Assembly (NCBI GenBank): GCA_018991295.1
Contig: JAGKSZ010000247.1
Coordinates: 1-8,653 of the forward strand
Origin: Porphyrobacter sp.
GTDB lineage: Bacteria; Pseudomonadota; Alphaproteobacteria; Sphingomonadales; Sphingomonadaceae
Length of the DNA: 8,653 bases
Reading direction: 5' to 3'
Made by a program: the position numbers and the translations under genes
In this document: in pieces, positions 1-7,700 of the stretch
Layout: the number at the start of each line of letters is the position of its first letter
How positions within the stretch are numbered: the stretch's first letter is position 1
The notes under the pieces: generated by a model
The model's input: the letters and a program-made list of their open reading frames with translations, nothing else
Database searches by the model: none
What the model was told of the DNA's origin: nothing

Positions 1-1264
1 GCGCGCAGCGAGGAGGCGATCGGCGATTTCGCCGGTGCGGAGGCGGCGCGCGGCTATCGCAATTTCCGGCTCGAGGCGCAGCGCATCTTCGCGGTGCTCG
101 AGGAACCCTTCCTGCGCGGCGAAAAGGCCTCGACCCCGCTGCCGATGATGTGGCGGATCGGCCCGGCGCGGATCGGCGACATGCTCGCGATGCGCCCCTT
201 CGACGGCCTGTGGAACGCGCTCGGCGAGCATTTCAGGGACCAGCGGCTGCGGCAGCTGTTCGGACGCTATGCGACCTATTGCGGCTCCTCGCCCTTCCTC
301 GCGCCCGCCACGCTGATGCTGATCGCCCATGTCGAGGCGCGCGGTGTCTGGCTGATCGACGGCGGCATCCACGCGCTCGCCAGGGCGCTCGCCGCGCTTG
401 CCGAGAAGCAGGGTGCGCTGATCCGGCTGCAATCGCCGGTGGCGGAGGTGATCGTGCGCGAGGGGCGGGCCTGCGGCGTGCGCCTCGCCTCGGGCGAGGT
501 GATCCCGGCCGAGGTGGTGATCTGCAACGGCGATCCCAATGCGCTCGCCGCGAAGCGGTTCGGCGCAGCGGCGGCCGCGGCGGTTCCCCCGGTGACGCCC
601 GCCAAGCGCTCGCTCTCGGCGCTGGTGTGGTATGCCCACGCCGCCACCGGGGGCTCGCTTCCGCTCACCCATCACAATGTCTGCTTCTCACCCGACTATG
701 TGCGCGAGTTCCGCGAGATCGCCGCAGGCCGCCCGCCATCCGACCCGTCGGTGTACCTGTGCGCCATCGACCGCCCGGCGCGCGAGGCGGACACGACCGG
801 CCCGGCCAAGGGGCAGCGCGAGCGCATCCAGATCATCGTCAACGCGCCGGCCAACGGCGACAGCCATGCCTATTCCCACGAGGAGATCGAGCAATGCACC
901 AAGGCCATGAGGAACTCGCTCGCCCGCTGCGGCCTCACGCTGGAGCAGGACGCGCCCCAGATCGTGATGCATCCGCAATCCTGGGAGGCGCTTGTTCCCG
1001 GCCACGGGCGGCGCCCTCTATGGCAGAGCGTCGCACGGCTGGGCGGCCTCCTTCCAGAGGCAGGGGCCCAAGACCCGGCTGCCCGGGCTCTATTGCACGG
1101 GCGGGGCGACCCATCCGGCAGCCGGCGTCCCCATGGCAGCCTTGTCCGGGCGGCTGGCAGCGCGGGTGATCGGGAAGGGCCTCGCTTCGATGAAGCCATC
1201 CCGCCCGGCGGTTACAGCTGGTGGTATGTCGATGCCATCAGCGACGACGGGCAGCACGGGCTGA
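1..1264 (+). CDS. crtD: CrtD, 1-hydroxycarotenoid 3,4-desaturase: 5'-truncated by the window, with an apparent +1 frameshift
   Basis: This is an FAD-dependent carotenoid desaturase of the CrtI/CrtD family. CrtD introduces the 3,4 double bond into 1-hydroxy acyclic carotenoids on the spheroidene/spirilloxanthin route, probably at the inner membrane. The frame is open from base 1, so the N-terminal dinucleotide-binding part lies outside the window. Frame 1 shows CrtD-like blocks: RLRQLFGRYATYCGSSPF (about 250-297), then VEARGVWLIDGGIHALA with the following helix, and a WYAHAATGG region. Homology leaves frame 1 after SWEAL (about 978-993). It continues in frame 2 as FPATGGALYGRASHGW and then GLYCTGGATHPAAGVP, the conserved C-terminal FAD-contacting segment, ending in ALSGRLAA near 1163. 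Frame 2 reaches a TGA at 1262-1264, but its last 25-30 codons lie over crtC and are probably not native. Removing one T at 992-993 would give A-L-F-P-A-T-G-G in one frame. Whether this is sequencing error, real decay or recoding is not resolvable here. The family call is confident; the state of the gene is not. Confidence 0.85.
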
Positions 1265-2103
1265 CGATCATCGCCTTTCTGGGCAGCGTGTTTTCGCCCT
1301 ATTACAAGAAAAGCGGGCGGGGTGATCCGCTGGATCACTGCGCGCTGAATGTGGCGCTGTACGGCCCGCAGGCGCGCTGGACCATGACCGAGCGGCGGCG
1401 CAATGCGGTAGAGCGGGATGCCAGCAACCTTTCCATCGGCCCTAGCAATGTGCGCTGGGAAGGCGGGGCGCTCACCATCGACATCGTCGAGGGTGACACG
1501 CGGCTGTTCGTGCCGTGGCAGCGGCCTGTGCGCGGAACTGTGCGCGTGTTCCCCGAAATGCTCAACACCGCCGCCTTCGCGCTCGACGCAGCTGAGAACC
1601 ACATCTGGCACTGCCTTGCGCCTGCTGCGCGGATCGAGGTGGAGATGACTGCACCCGGCCTGTCGTGGAGCGGCAAGGCCTATCTCGATCACAACCGCGG
1701 GGCCGAGCCATTGGAAACCGGGTTCAACACCTGGCACTGGTCGCGCGCGCACCTGAAGCAGGGCGCGCTGGTGTGTTACGAAGGCGAGCGCGGCGATGGG
1801 TCGTTGTTCGCCAGCGCCTTGCGCTTCGACCGGCACGGCGTGCCCGAGCCGGTCGATCTGCCGCCGATTGCCGCCTTGTCCGACAGCAAGTGGGGCATCA
1901 CCCGGCGCACTCGCAGTGATATTGGCGTTGCCGAAGTGCGTCGGACCTGGGAGGACACACCCTTCTATGCCCGCTCGGAACTCGCCTCGCGGTTTCTGGG
2001 TGAGGAGGTGGTGGCGGTGCAGGAAAGCCTCGACATGCGGCGCTTTTCCAGCCGCCTTGTCCAGTTCATGCTCCCCTACCGGATGCCGCGCCGCAAGCGA
2101 TAG
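1168..2103 (+). CDS. crtC: CrtC, carotenoid 1,2-hydratase (hydroxyneurosporene synthase); start codon unresolved
   Basis: CrtC adds water across the C1-C2 double bond of acyclic carotenoids such as neurosporene or lycopene, giving the 1-hydroxy substrate used by CrtD. About 311 residues are visible. Family blocks appear in order: GPRFDEAIPPGGYSWWYVDA at the N-terminus, then DDGQHGLTIIAFLGSVFSPYY, CALNVALYGP, RWTMTERRR, FALDAAENHIW, WSGKAYLDHNRGAEPLE, WHWSRAHLK, and near the C-terminus EDTPFYARSELASRFLGE and VQFMLPYRMPRR. The stop is TAG at 2101-2103. The given start is only where family similarity begins: there is no in-frame ATG before about 1384, which is internal, and the nearest upstream in-frame alternative is a poor TTG at 1093. 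The same frame is open back to base 1, so as the sequence stands CrtC would be the C-terminal part of one CrtD-CrtC polypeptide. Restoring one G in the run at 1177-1179 would put a GTG at 1166 in frame, but would also fuse it to CrtD. The function call is strong and the 5' boundary weak. Confidence 0.88.
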   Translation, partial: DREGPRFDEAIPPGGYSWWYVDAISDDGQHGLTIIAFLGSVFSPYYKKSGRGDPLDHCALNVALYGPQARWTMTERRRNAVERDASNLSIGPSNVRWEGGALTIDIVEGDTRLFVPWQRPVRGTVRVFPEMLNTAAFALDAAENHIWHCLAPAARIEVEMTAPGLSWSGKAYLDHNRGAEPLETGFNTWHWSRAHLKQGALVCYEGERGDGSLFASALRFDRHGVPEPVDLPPIAALSDSKWGITRRTRSDIGVAEVRRTWEDTPFYARSELASRFLGEEVVAVQESLDMRRFSSRLVQFMLPYRMPRRKR

Positions 2104-2133
2104 GCGCCGCTCGTCGCCGGCAATGGCGCGCGG

Positions 2134-2150
2134 CTAGGGAGAAATCCTAG
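2134..2150. repeat. Small inverted repeat CTAGG-N7-CCTAG in the gap after crtC
   Basis: The arms 2134-2138 and 2146-2150 are exact reverse complements around a 7-base loop, GAGAAAT, and a G-T wobble could extend the stem by one pair. It lies 31 bases after the crtC stop and 48 bases before the next start. No T-run follows, so it does not meet the usual definition of an intrinsic terminator. It could be a protein-binding palindrome or chance. The rest of the 94-base gap holds nothing I can name: I see no convincing -35/-10 pair and no TGT-N12-ACA (PpsR-type) site. Confidence 0.3.
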
Positions 2151-2197
2151 GGTTCGGCTTGGCGCGTCAGATAGGTGATGCTGGCTAAGCCGCTGCC

Positions 2198-3193
2198 ATG
2201 ACAGCGGTCTGGCACAATCTGAAGGTGGTGAGTTCGGCAGGCTTTGCCCTGCTTGCGGCCTGTGCGCTGTTTTCTTCCGCCGCGCTGCGGGCGCAGGCAA
2301 CGCCAGCGGGCGCGATCATCGAAAGCACCGCGCAAGCCACCTATCAGGATGCCGGGTCAGCACGCAGCGTCAGCTCCAATGCGGTGCAGGTGCGCGTTGA
2401 TGAACTGCTCGGCGTGGCGGTTGCCAGCCGCGATGCCGGGCCGGTCACCGCGCGGGCAGGGCCAGCGGTGCTGCACTTCGGTATCCAGAACACCGGCAAT
2501 GGGCCCGAACAATTCATCCTCGAACCCGTCACCAGCGTGGCGGGTAACGGCTTTGATGCGGTGCTGGACGGGGTTGCGGTCGATAGCAACGGCAATGATG
2601 CCTATGATGCAGGGATTGACCAGATCCTGCCCGTGCCTGCGACCACGGCGATGATCCCCATGGATGGGAACGCGGTGGTTTTCGTGCTGCTGGCGGTTCC
2701 CGCAGGCCTTGCCGATGGCGCAACCAGTCAGGTGCGCCTAAGCGTTCGTGCCGCCACCGGCAGCGGCGCTCCCGGCACGGTGTTTGCGGGCGCAGGCGAA
2801 GGCGGCGGTGATGCCGTGGTTGGCAGCGCCAGCGCCAGCGCGCTGGCTGGCGGGCAACTGGTCGCCAGCGCCAGTTCGGTGACGCTGGTCGAATGGGCCT
2901 CGGTCGCGGACCCGTTCGGCGGGACGGCGGCAGTGCCGGGCGCCATCGTCACCTATTCGGTGCAGGCCCTCGTCACCGGATCGGCCGATGTGGACGGGCT
3001 GGTGGTCACCGACGCGATCCCGCCGCGCACCACCTATCGCGCCAATTCCCTGCAGCGCGACGGCGCCCCGCTGACCGACGCCGCTGGCGATGATGCGGGC
3101 GAAGCCTCGGCAGCCGGGATCAGCGTCGAACTCGGAACGCTCGCGGGTGGTGCATCGAGCACGGTCAGTTTCGCCGTCGCGATCAACGAATAG
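2198..3193 (+). CDS. Exported DUF11-type Ig-like protein (gene A of the surface block)
   Basis: A 331-residue exported protein of unknown function. The start is fixed by an in-frame TAA at 2186-2188, only 12 bases upstream; no clear Shine-Dalgarno sequence precedes it. Residues 1-34 form a signal peptide (n-region ending LK, hydrophobic stretch, then AALRAQA). LAAC at residues 19-22 also resembles a lipobox, so lipidation at Cys22 is an alternative; the mature part then has no other Cys. Next comes a motif shared with genes C and D (about 38-67): I-x3-A-x3-Y, then S-N and alternating Val. Residues about 75-215 form a first beta-sandwich-like domain with an acidic loop D129-S-N-G-N-D134 to D141, possibly metal-binding, followed by an Ala/Gly/Ser-rich stretch. 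Residues about 232-331 match the DUF11/TIGR01451 pattern (PGAIVTYSVQ, LVVTDAIPPRTTY, LGTLAGGASSTVSF), and the protein ends on the last strand. It is probably periplasmic or surface-exposed. Gene B follows at once, implying one transcript. The fold is moderately certain; the role is unknown. Confidence 0.85.
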   Translation: MTAVWHNLKVVSSAGFALLAACALFSSAALRAQATPAGAIIESTAQATYQDAGSARSVSSNAVQVRVDELLGVAVASRDAGPVTARAGPAVLHFGIQNTGNGPEQFILEPVTSVAGNGFDAVLDGVAVDSNGNDAYDAGIDQILPVPATTAMIPMDGNAVVFVLLAVPAGLADGATSQVRLSVRAATGSGAPGTVFAGAGEGGGDAVVGSASASALAGGQLVASASSVTLVEWASVADPFGGTAAVPGAIVTYSVQALVTGSADVDGLVVTDAIPPRTTYRANSLQRDGAPLTDAAGDDAGEASAAGISVELGTLAGGASSTVSFAVAINE

Positions 3194-3204
3194 GGATGAA
3201 GACG

Positions 3205-3678
3205 ATGCGGAAAGTTCTGTTTTCTGTGGGACTTTATCTGAGCCTTGGCCTTGCTCCGGCAGCGGCGCAGCCGGGCAGTCCGGTGCAGCTCGAAGGCTAT
3301 GTCAAGCGCGAGCAGGTGGTGATCGACCCGAGCGGGGAGCGCCGCAGCGAATGGGTCGATCCGGCCACTGTCGTGCCGGGCGATCGGCTGGTGATGGGCA
3401 CCCGATACATCAATGATGGCACCGGTGTGATTGAAAATCTCGTGGTTTCCAATCCGGTCCCGCCTCCTGTGCGCGTGGCTGAGGTGGCCGATCCGGCGCA
3501 AATCGTCTCGGTCGATGGCGGGCGGAGTTTTGGCGCCTTTGCCGATCAGACCATGCGCGGGGCCGATGGCACCGCCCGCCCGGCAAGCCCTGCAGACATC
3601 ACCCATTTCCGCTGGACCATCCCTGCTGTCGCGCCCGGCGGCAGCGGGGCGGTCGAATTCCTTGTCATCGTCCGCTGA
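3205..3678 (+). CDS. Small exported single-domain DUF11-like protein (gene B)
   Basis: A 157-residue secreted protein. Two starts are possible. ATG 3196 sits two bases after the stop of gene A but has no Shine-Dalgarno sequence. ATG 3205 has AGGG at 3192-3195 with a 9-base spacer, the AGGG overlapping the upstream TAG, and is preferred; translational coupling to gene A is likely. The signal peptide is MRKVLFSVGLYLSLGLAPAAA, with cleavage before QPGSP. The mature protein is one Ig-like domain: VQLEGYVKREQVV, then VVPGDRLVMGTRYINDGTG, LVVSNPVPPPVRV, a VSVDGGRSFG turn, and a last strand GAVEFLVIVR at the very C-terminus. This order (P-G-D, then Y-x-N-x-G, then V-x-N-P-x-P) follows DUF11 but is divergent. 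I recall similar short proteins annotated as hypothetical in sphingomonads; this is recollection, not a search. It has no Cys. It is probably a partner or subunit of the surface block; no enzymatic motif is visible. Confidence 0.83.
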   Translation: MRKVLFSVGLYLSLGLAPAAAQPGSPVQLEGYVKREQVVIDPSGERRSEWVDPATVVPGDRLVMGTRYINDGTGVIENLVVSNPVPPPVRVAEVADPAQIVSVDGGRSFGAFADQTMRGADGTARPASPADITHFRWTIPAVAPGGSGAVEFLVIVR

Positions 3679-3699
3679 GTTTGTCTGACGCCTCTTTAT

Positions 3700-3712
3700 G
3701 GAAGCCCCCCCC
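3700..3712 (+). promoter_or_regulatory. Ribosome binding site GGAAG with an eight-cytosine spacer before gene C
   Basis: GGAAG at 3700-3704 is followed by exactly eight C (3705-3712) and then ATG 3713. It is the clearest Shine-Dalgarno sequence in the window and selects ATG 3713 over the in-frame ATG at 3698, which would add five residues (MEAPP). The homopolymer makes up the whole spacer, so any gain or loss of C would directly change the spacing. Confidence 0.6.
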
Positions 3713-4744
3713 ATGAACCGCCGTTCCACCCTCGCCGCCTTGGCTGCCGGCACCGCCATGGTTGCGCTGCAAACCGCGCCTGCCGTTGCTGAAGGCACGA
3801 CCGCCGGCACCACCATCACCAACACCGCGACGGTCGATTACCGGGTCGGCGGGGTCGATCAGACCGAGATTGTCGCCTCCGACAGCTTCGATGTCGATCG
3901 CAAGGTGAACTTCCTTGTCACCCGCGTGTCAGCCCCCACCACCACCGTGGTGCCGGGACAGACCAATGCGGTGATCGCCTTTGATGTCACCAACCTTTCC
4001 AACGCCGCCATCGATCTTGCGCTGGCGGCGGCTCAGGTGAGCGGCGACGATTTCAACGTCAACAACGTCGCGATCTATCTCGATGACGGGAACGGGACCT
4101 TCGAGGGCACCGAGACGGCCATCACCTACCTCGACGAAATCGCCGAGGACGCGACGGTGCGGGTGCTGGTGGTGGCGGATGTGGCGCTGACCCACAATAA
4201 TGGCGAGATCGCGGATCTGGTGCTGTCGGCCACGGCCCGCGAAGGCGCGACCCCCGGGGCAGCGGGCAGCGTGATCGCCAGCTCCTCCGGTGCCAACAGC
4301 GCCGCAGTGGAAACGGTGCTTGCCGATGGCGCGGGGGCCGATGACGGCGCCAGCGACGGGGTGTTCGGGGCCAGCGGCAGTTACACGGTCTCGGCTGCGA
4401 CGCTGGAGGTCACCAAGACCAGCCGCGTGATCAGCGATACGGTCAACGCCGCCACCAATCCCAAGGCGATCCCCGGCGCGACGATCGAATATTGTGTGCT
4501 CGTCGACAACGCCCCGGGAAGCGCCACGGCCACCAATGTCACCATCACCGATCCGCTGCCCGGCGATCTGACCTTCGATTCCACCTTTGGCATCCGCATT
4601 AACGGCACGGGTGACGGGGCGGGCAATTGCAATCAGGATGGAACTGCCGGCGGCAGCTTCAGCGCCGGAACGGTGAGCGGCACGCTCAGCGATATTGCCG
4701 CAGGCGAAGCGCGCACGCTCTATTTCCGCGCCACGATCAACTGA
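3713..4744 (+). CDS. Exported two-domain DUF11 protein, paralogue of gene A (gene C)
   Basis: A 343-residue exported protein of unknown function. The start is set by the GGAAG ribosome site; it could also be read from ATG 3698. The signal peptide has Arg-Arg at residues 3-4 and ends in APAVA, with cleavage near residue 27. The mature N-terminus carries the shared motif (TTITNTATVDYRVGG, then a V-D-x3-V strand). A first Ig-like domain (about 63-165) contains VIAFDVTNLSN and an acidic loop D124-D-G-N-G128 to E134, matching the loop of gene A in position. A Gly/Ala/Asp-rich linker follows (VLADGAGADDGASDG). Residues about 231-343 form a DUF11 domain (LEVTKTSRVISD, PGATIEYCVLVDN, TNVTITDPLPGDLTF) with Cys261 and Cys306, a plausible disulfide. 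The protein ends on the last DUF11 strand, TLYFRATIN. The domain order matches gene A, so duplication and divergence is likely. It probably acts outside the inner membrane together with genes B and D. The DUF11 call is good; the function is unknown. Confidence 0.87.
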   Translation: MNRRSTLAALAAGTAMVALQTAPAVAEGTTAGTTITNTATVDYRVGGVDQTEIVASDSFDVDRKVNFLVTRVSAPTTTVVPGQTNAVIAFDVTNLSNAAIDLALAAAQVSGDDFNVNNVAIYLDDGNGTFEGTETAITYLDEIAEDATVRVLVVADVALTHNNGEIADLVLSATAREGATPGAAGSVIASSSGANSAAVETVLADGAGADDGASDGVFGASGSYTVSAATLEVTKTSRVISDTVNAATNPKAIPGATIEYCVLVDNAPGSATATNVTITDPLPGDLTFDSTFGIRINGTGDGAGNCNQDGTAGGSFSAGTVSGTLSDIAAGEARTLYFRATIN

Positions 4745-4771
4745 TCGGGCAGCGGGCAGGCGTGGCGGCGG

Positions 4772-7700
4772 ATGGCGGAGCGGCTCCGGCATGGAGGTTG
4801 GTGGTGGGTCGCCATGCTTGCAGCCATGCTGGCGGCGGCCACTCCCGGCGTGCCGCTTGCCGCCCAGACTGACCTTGCCACCATCGACAACATCGCGCAG
4901 GCCCGCTGGAACGAGCGCGGCACGGTGCGGGAGACTTCATCCAACCGGGTGCGGCTGGAGATTGCGGCGCAGCGCGCGGCCATTGCCACCTTCCGCATCG
5001 CCCCGGGCGGTGCACAAAGCCTGCCCTTTGTCGCCGCATCCTGCCTTTCCGGTGGTGCGGCAGCTGGCCGGCTGCAAACGGTGCGGGTGGAACCAGCCAG
5101 CGCATATCGCATCGGTGAGGCAATCCTGTTTGAAATCACCGCGCCTGTTGCCAACCGCGATCCCGCTGCCATCGACACCATCACGCTGCTGGTCACGGCA
5201 TCGGGCGGGGACCGGGAGAGCCTGACCATTTCCGAAACCGCGCCCGACAGCGGGGTGTTCATCGGCAGCATCGCAACGGCGCAGGCAAGCGGCGGCTCCG
5301 GCGCTGATGATTGCCGCCTTGCTGTCGAGCCCGGCGAGATCGTGACGCTGGCCCCGGCAGGGGCAGTGGCCGATATCGCGGCGCTGCGCCGCCAGGTGAG
5401 TATCCTTGATGATCCCGTCACCCCGCCTGACGGCGCGATCACGCTGACGCACAGCGTTTCGCGCCCGATCGCACGGCCGGGCGATGCGCTGATCTTTACG
5501 CTCGGTGTGACCAATCCCGATCCGGCCCGCGCGCAGGGCGATGTGCAGATCACCGCGCAATTGCCACCCGAGCTGCAGCTGCGGCCCGGCACGATCCGCC
5601 TTGATCGCACCGCTGTGGCGGGCGCCGCCACCATCGCGCCGGACGGGCGCAGTTTCACGGTGAGGCTCAGCGCCCTTCCCGCCGGACAGACCCGCAGCAT
5701 CGCCTATGCCGCCAGTGTGCGCGCCGATGCGGGGGCCGGGCAGACAGAAAGCCTTGGCGAAGTGGTCGGCGCCCGCACCCGCGCGAGCGCCACTGTCAGG
5801 ATCGAGCGCGATACGCTGGCCGGGCGGATGACGATTATCGGGCGCGTGGTGGCGGGCGATTGCCGCAGATCCGCAACCGCGCCCGGCCTTGGCGGTGTGC
5901 GGGTCATGCTGGAGGACGGCAGCTTTGCCGTAACCGATCCCGATGGGCGCTACCGTTTCGAAGGCGTGGTGCCCGGCACCCATGTCGTGCAAATCGCCCG
6001 CGCAACCCTGCCGCAGGGGGCTGCCATTTCGGCCTGCGATGCCTCGACCCGCAGTGCTGGCAATGAAGCCTCGCGCTTTGTCACCGGACAGGGCGGCACG
6101 CTGGCACGGGCCGATTTTCATGTAACGGGCGCAGAAGGGCCGCAGATCGCCTTTGCCGATCTCAGCAGCGTTGCCGAGAGCGAATTGCGCCCGCTTGCCG
6201 CCCCTGCCGCAACCGTCGGGGCAGCGGCTGAGGCGGCTGATTGGCTGGCGCTGGGTGATGGACCTGATGGTTGGCTTGCCCCGTCCGAAGATCACAATCC
6301 GCGCGCGCCCGCCGTCAAGGTCGCCTTTCGGCACCGGGCCGGCGATACGGTCCGCCTGCTGGCAGATGGCAAACCGGTGGACCAGGCCGCGCTTGATGGC
6401 ACGCGCAAGGCCGCCGGCGGGCGCTTCGCAGTCAGCCTGTGGCGCGGCATTCCATTGGCGGGAGAGCGCACGGTGCTGGTGGCCGAAACGCTGGATCCTG
6501 CAGGCAAGGTCAAGGCGCGGTTCGAACGGATCGTCCACTTCACCTCGATCCCGGCGCGGGCCGAACTGGTGGCAGGGCAATCGCTGCTGGTGGCCGACGG
6601 GGTCACCCGTCCGGTCGTGACCGTGCGCATTACCGATCGCGCCGGTCGCCCTGTGCGCGAAGGGCTGGCGGGCGATTTCGTGCTGAGCGCCCCCTATGAA
6701 AGCGCCAGCGCGCTCGAACTCCAGCAGATCCGCCAGCTGAGCGGCGTGGGCGAGGCGAGCGCGCGCTGGGTGATCGAAGGGGACGATGGCCTCGCCCGCA
6801 TTGAACTGGCCCCCACCATGGTCAGCGGGCGGCTGCGCATCGCCTTCAACTTCGCACAGGACAATATCCGCCGCCGCCAGGAGATCGAGGCGTGGGTTAC
6901 CCCCGGCGATGTGCCGTGGACAATCGTCGGCCTTGGTGAGGCGAGCGTGGGTGCCCGGTCGGTCGCGGACAATATGGAGGCAGGCGGCAGCTTTGACAGC
7001 GATCTGGGCGATCATGCCCGCATCGCGCTGTATGCCAAGGGGCGGGTGTTGGGGAAATATCTGTTGACCCTTGCCTATGACAGTGCCCGCCAGCGTGACG
7101 ATCAACCGCTGATCGGCGCGATTGACCCTGCCGCCTATTACACCGTGTTCGGGGACGCCTCGCAGCGCCGCTTTGATGCCGCCACGCGCGAAAAGCTGTA
7201 TGTGCGCATCGAAAGTGCGGCCTTCCGCGCGCTTTATGGCGATTTCCAGACCGGCTTCGATGCCACCACGCTGGGTCGTTATCAGCGCACTGCCACCGGC
7301 ATCAGCGCCGAGGCGCAGCTTGGTGACGTGCGGATCGCAGCCTTTGGCGCACAGATCGGCAGCACTTTCCGGCGTGACGAGTTTCAGGGCAGCGGCCTTG
7401 CCGGTCCTTATGCGCTGGGCAGCCGCGATATCGTGATCAATTCCGAACGCGTCACCATCGAGGTGCGCGATCGGTTCCGCTCGGAGGTGGTGGTCTCCTC
7501 GCGCAGCCTGACGCGCTTCATCGATTACACCATCGATGTGCTGTCGGGCACGATCACCTTTGCCGAGCCGTTGCTGTCGCGCGATTTCGATCTCAACCCG
7601 CGCATTGCCATCATCGAATATGAAACCGGCAAGGCCGAGGGCGGTGCGATCAATGCAGGGGCGCGGGCCGACTGGACCAGCCGGGGCGGCGTGCTGAGGA

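Noticed and set aside
991..1180. Programmed ribosomal frameshifting to make full CrtD
   Set aside because: No slippery heptamer, stimulatory Shine-Dalgarno-like element or obvious pseudoknot stands out at the shift point. Indels, real or technical, are simpler.
1090..1836. 248-codon minus-strand frame across the crtD end and crtC
   Set aside because: It lies opposite clearly conserved CrtC sequence, has no recognisable domain, and is explained by GC-rich codon use.
2159..2188. TTGGCG with a GCTAAG-like hexamer as a promoter for gene A
   Set aside because: The -10 matches only three of six consensus positions at a 19-base spacing and would put the transcript start almost on the ATG; this is not better than chance.
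2104..2197. Intrinsic terminator or PpsR operator after crtC
   Set aside because: The only stem has no T-run after it, and there is no TGT in the gap, so no TGT-N12-ACA site exists there.
2834..2847. Perfect 14-base palindrome GCCAGCG/CGCTGGC, with GCCAGCGCCAG repeated at 2828-2838 and 2864-2874
   Set aside because: It lies inside gene A where repeated Ala-Ser codons (GSASASAL, VASASS) produce such repeats; no evidence of a separate DNA function.
3034..3825. 263-codon minus-strand frame spanning parts of genes A, B and C
   Set aside because: It crosses three genes supported by signal peptides and DUF11 motifs, and its own translation shows no motif.
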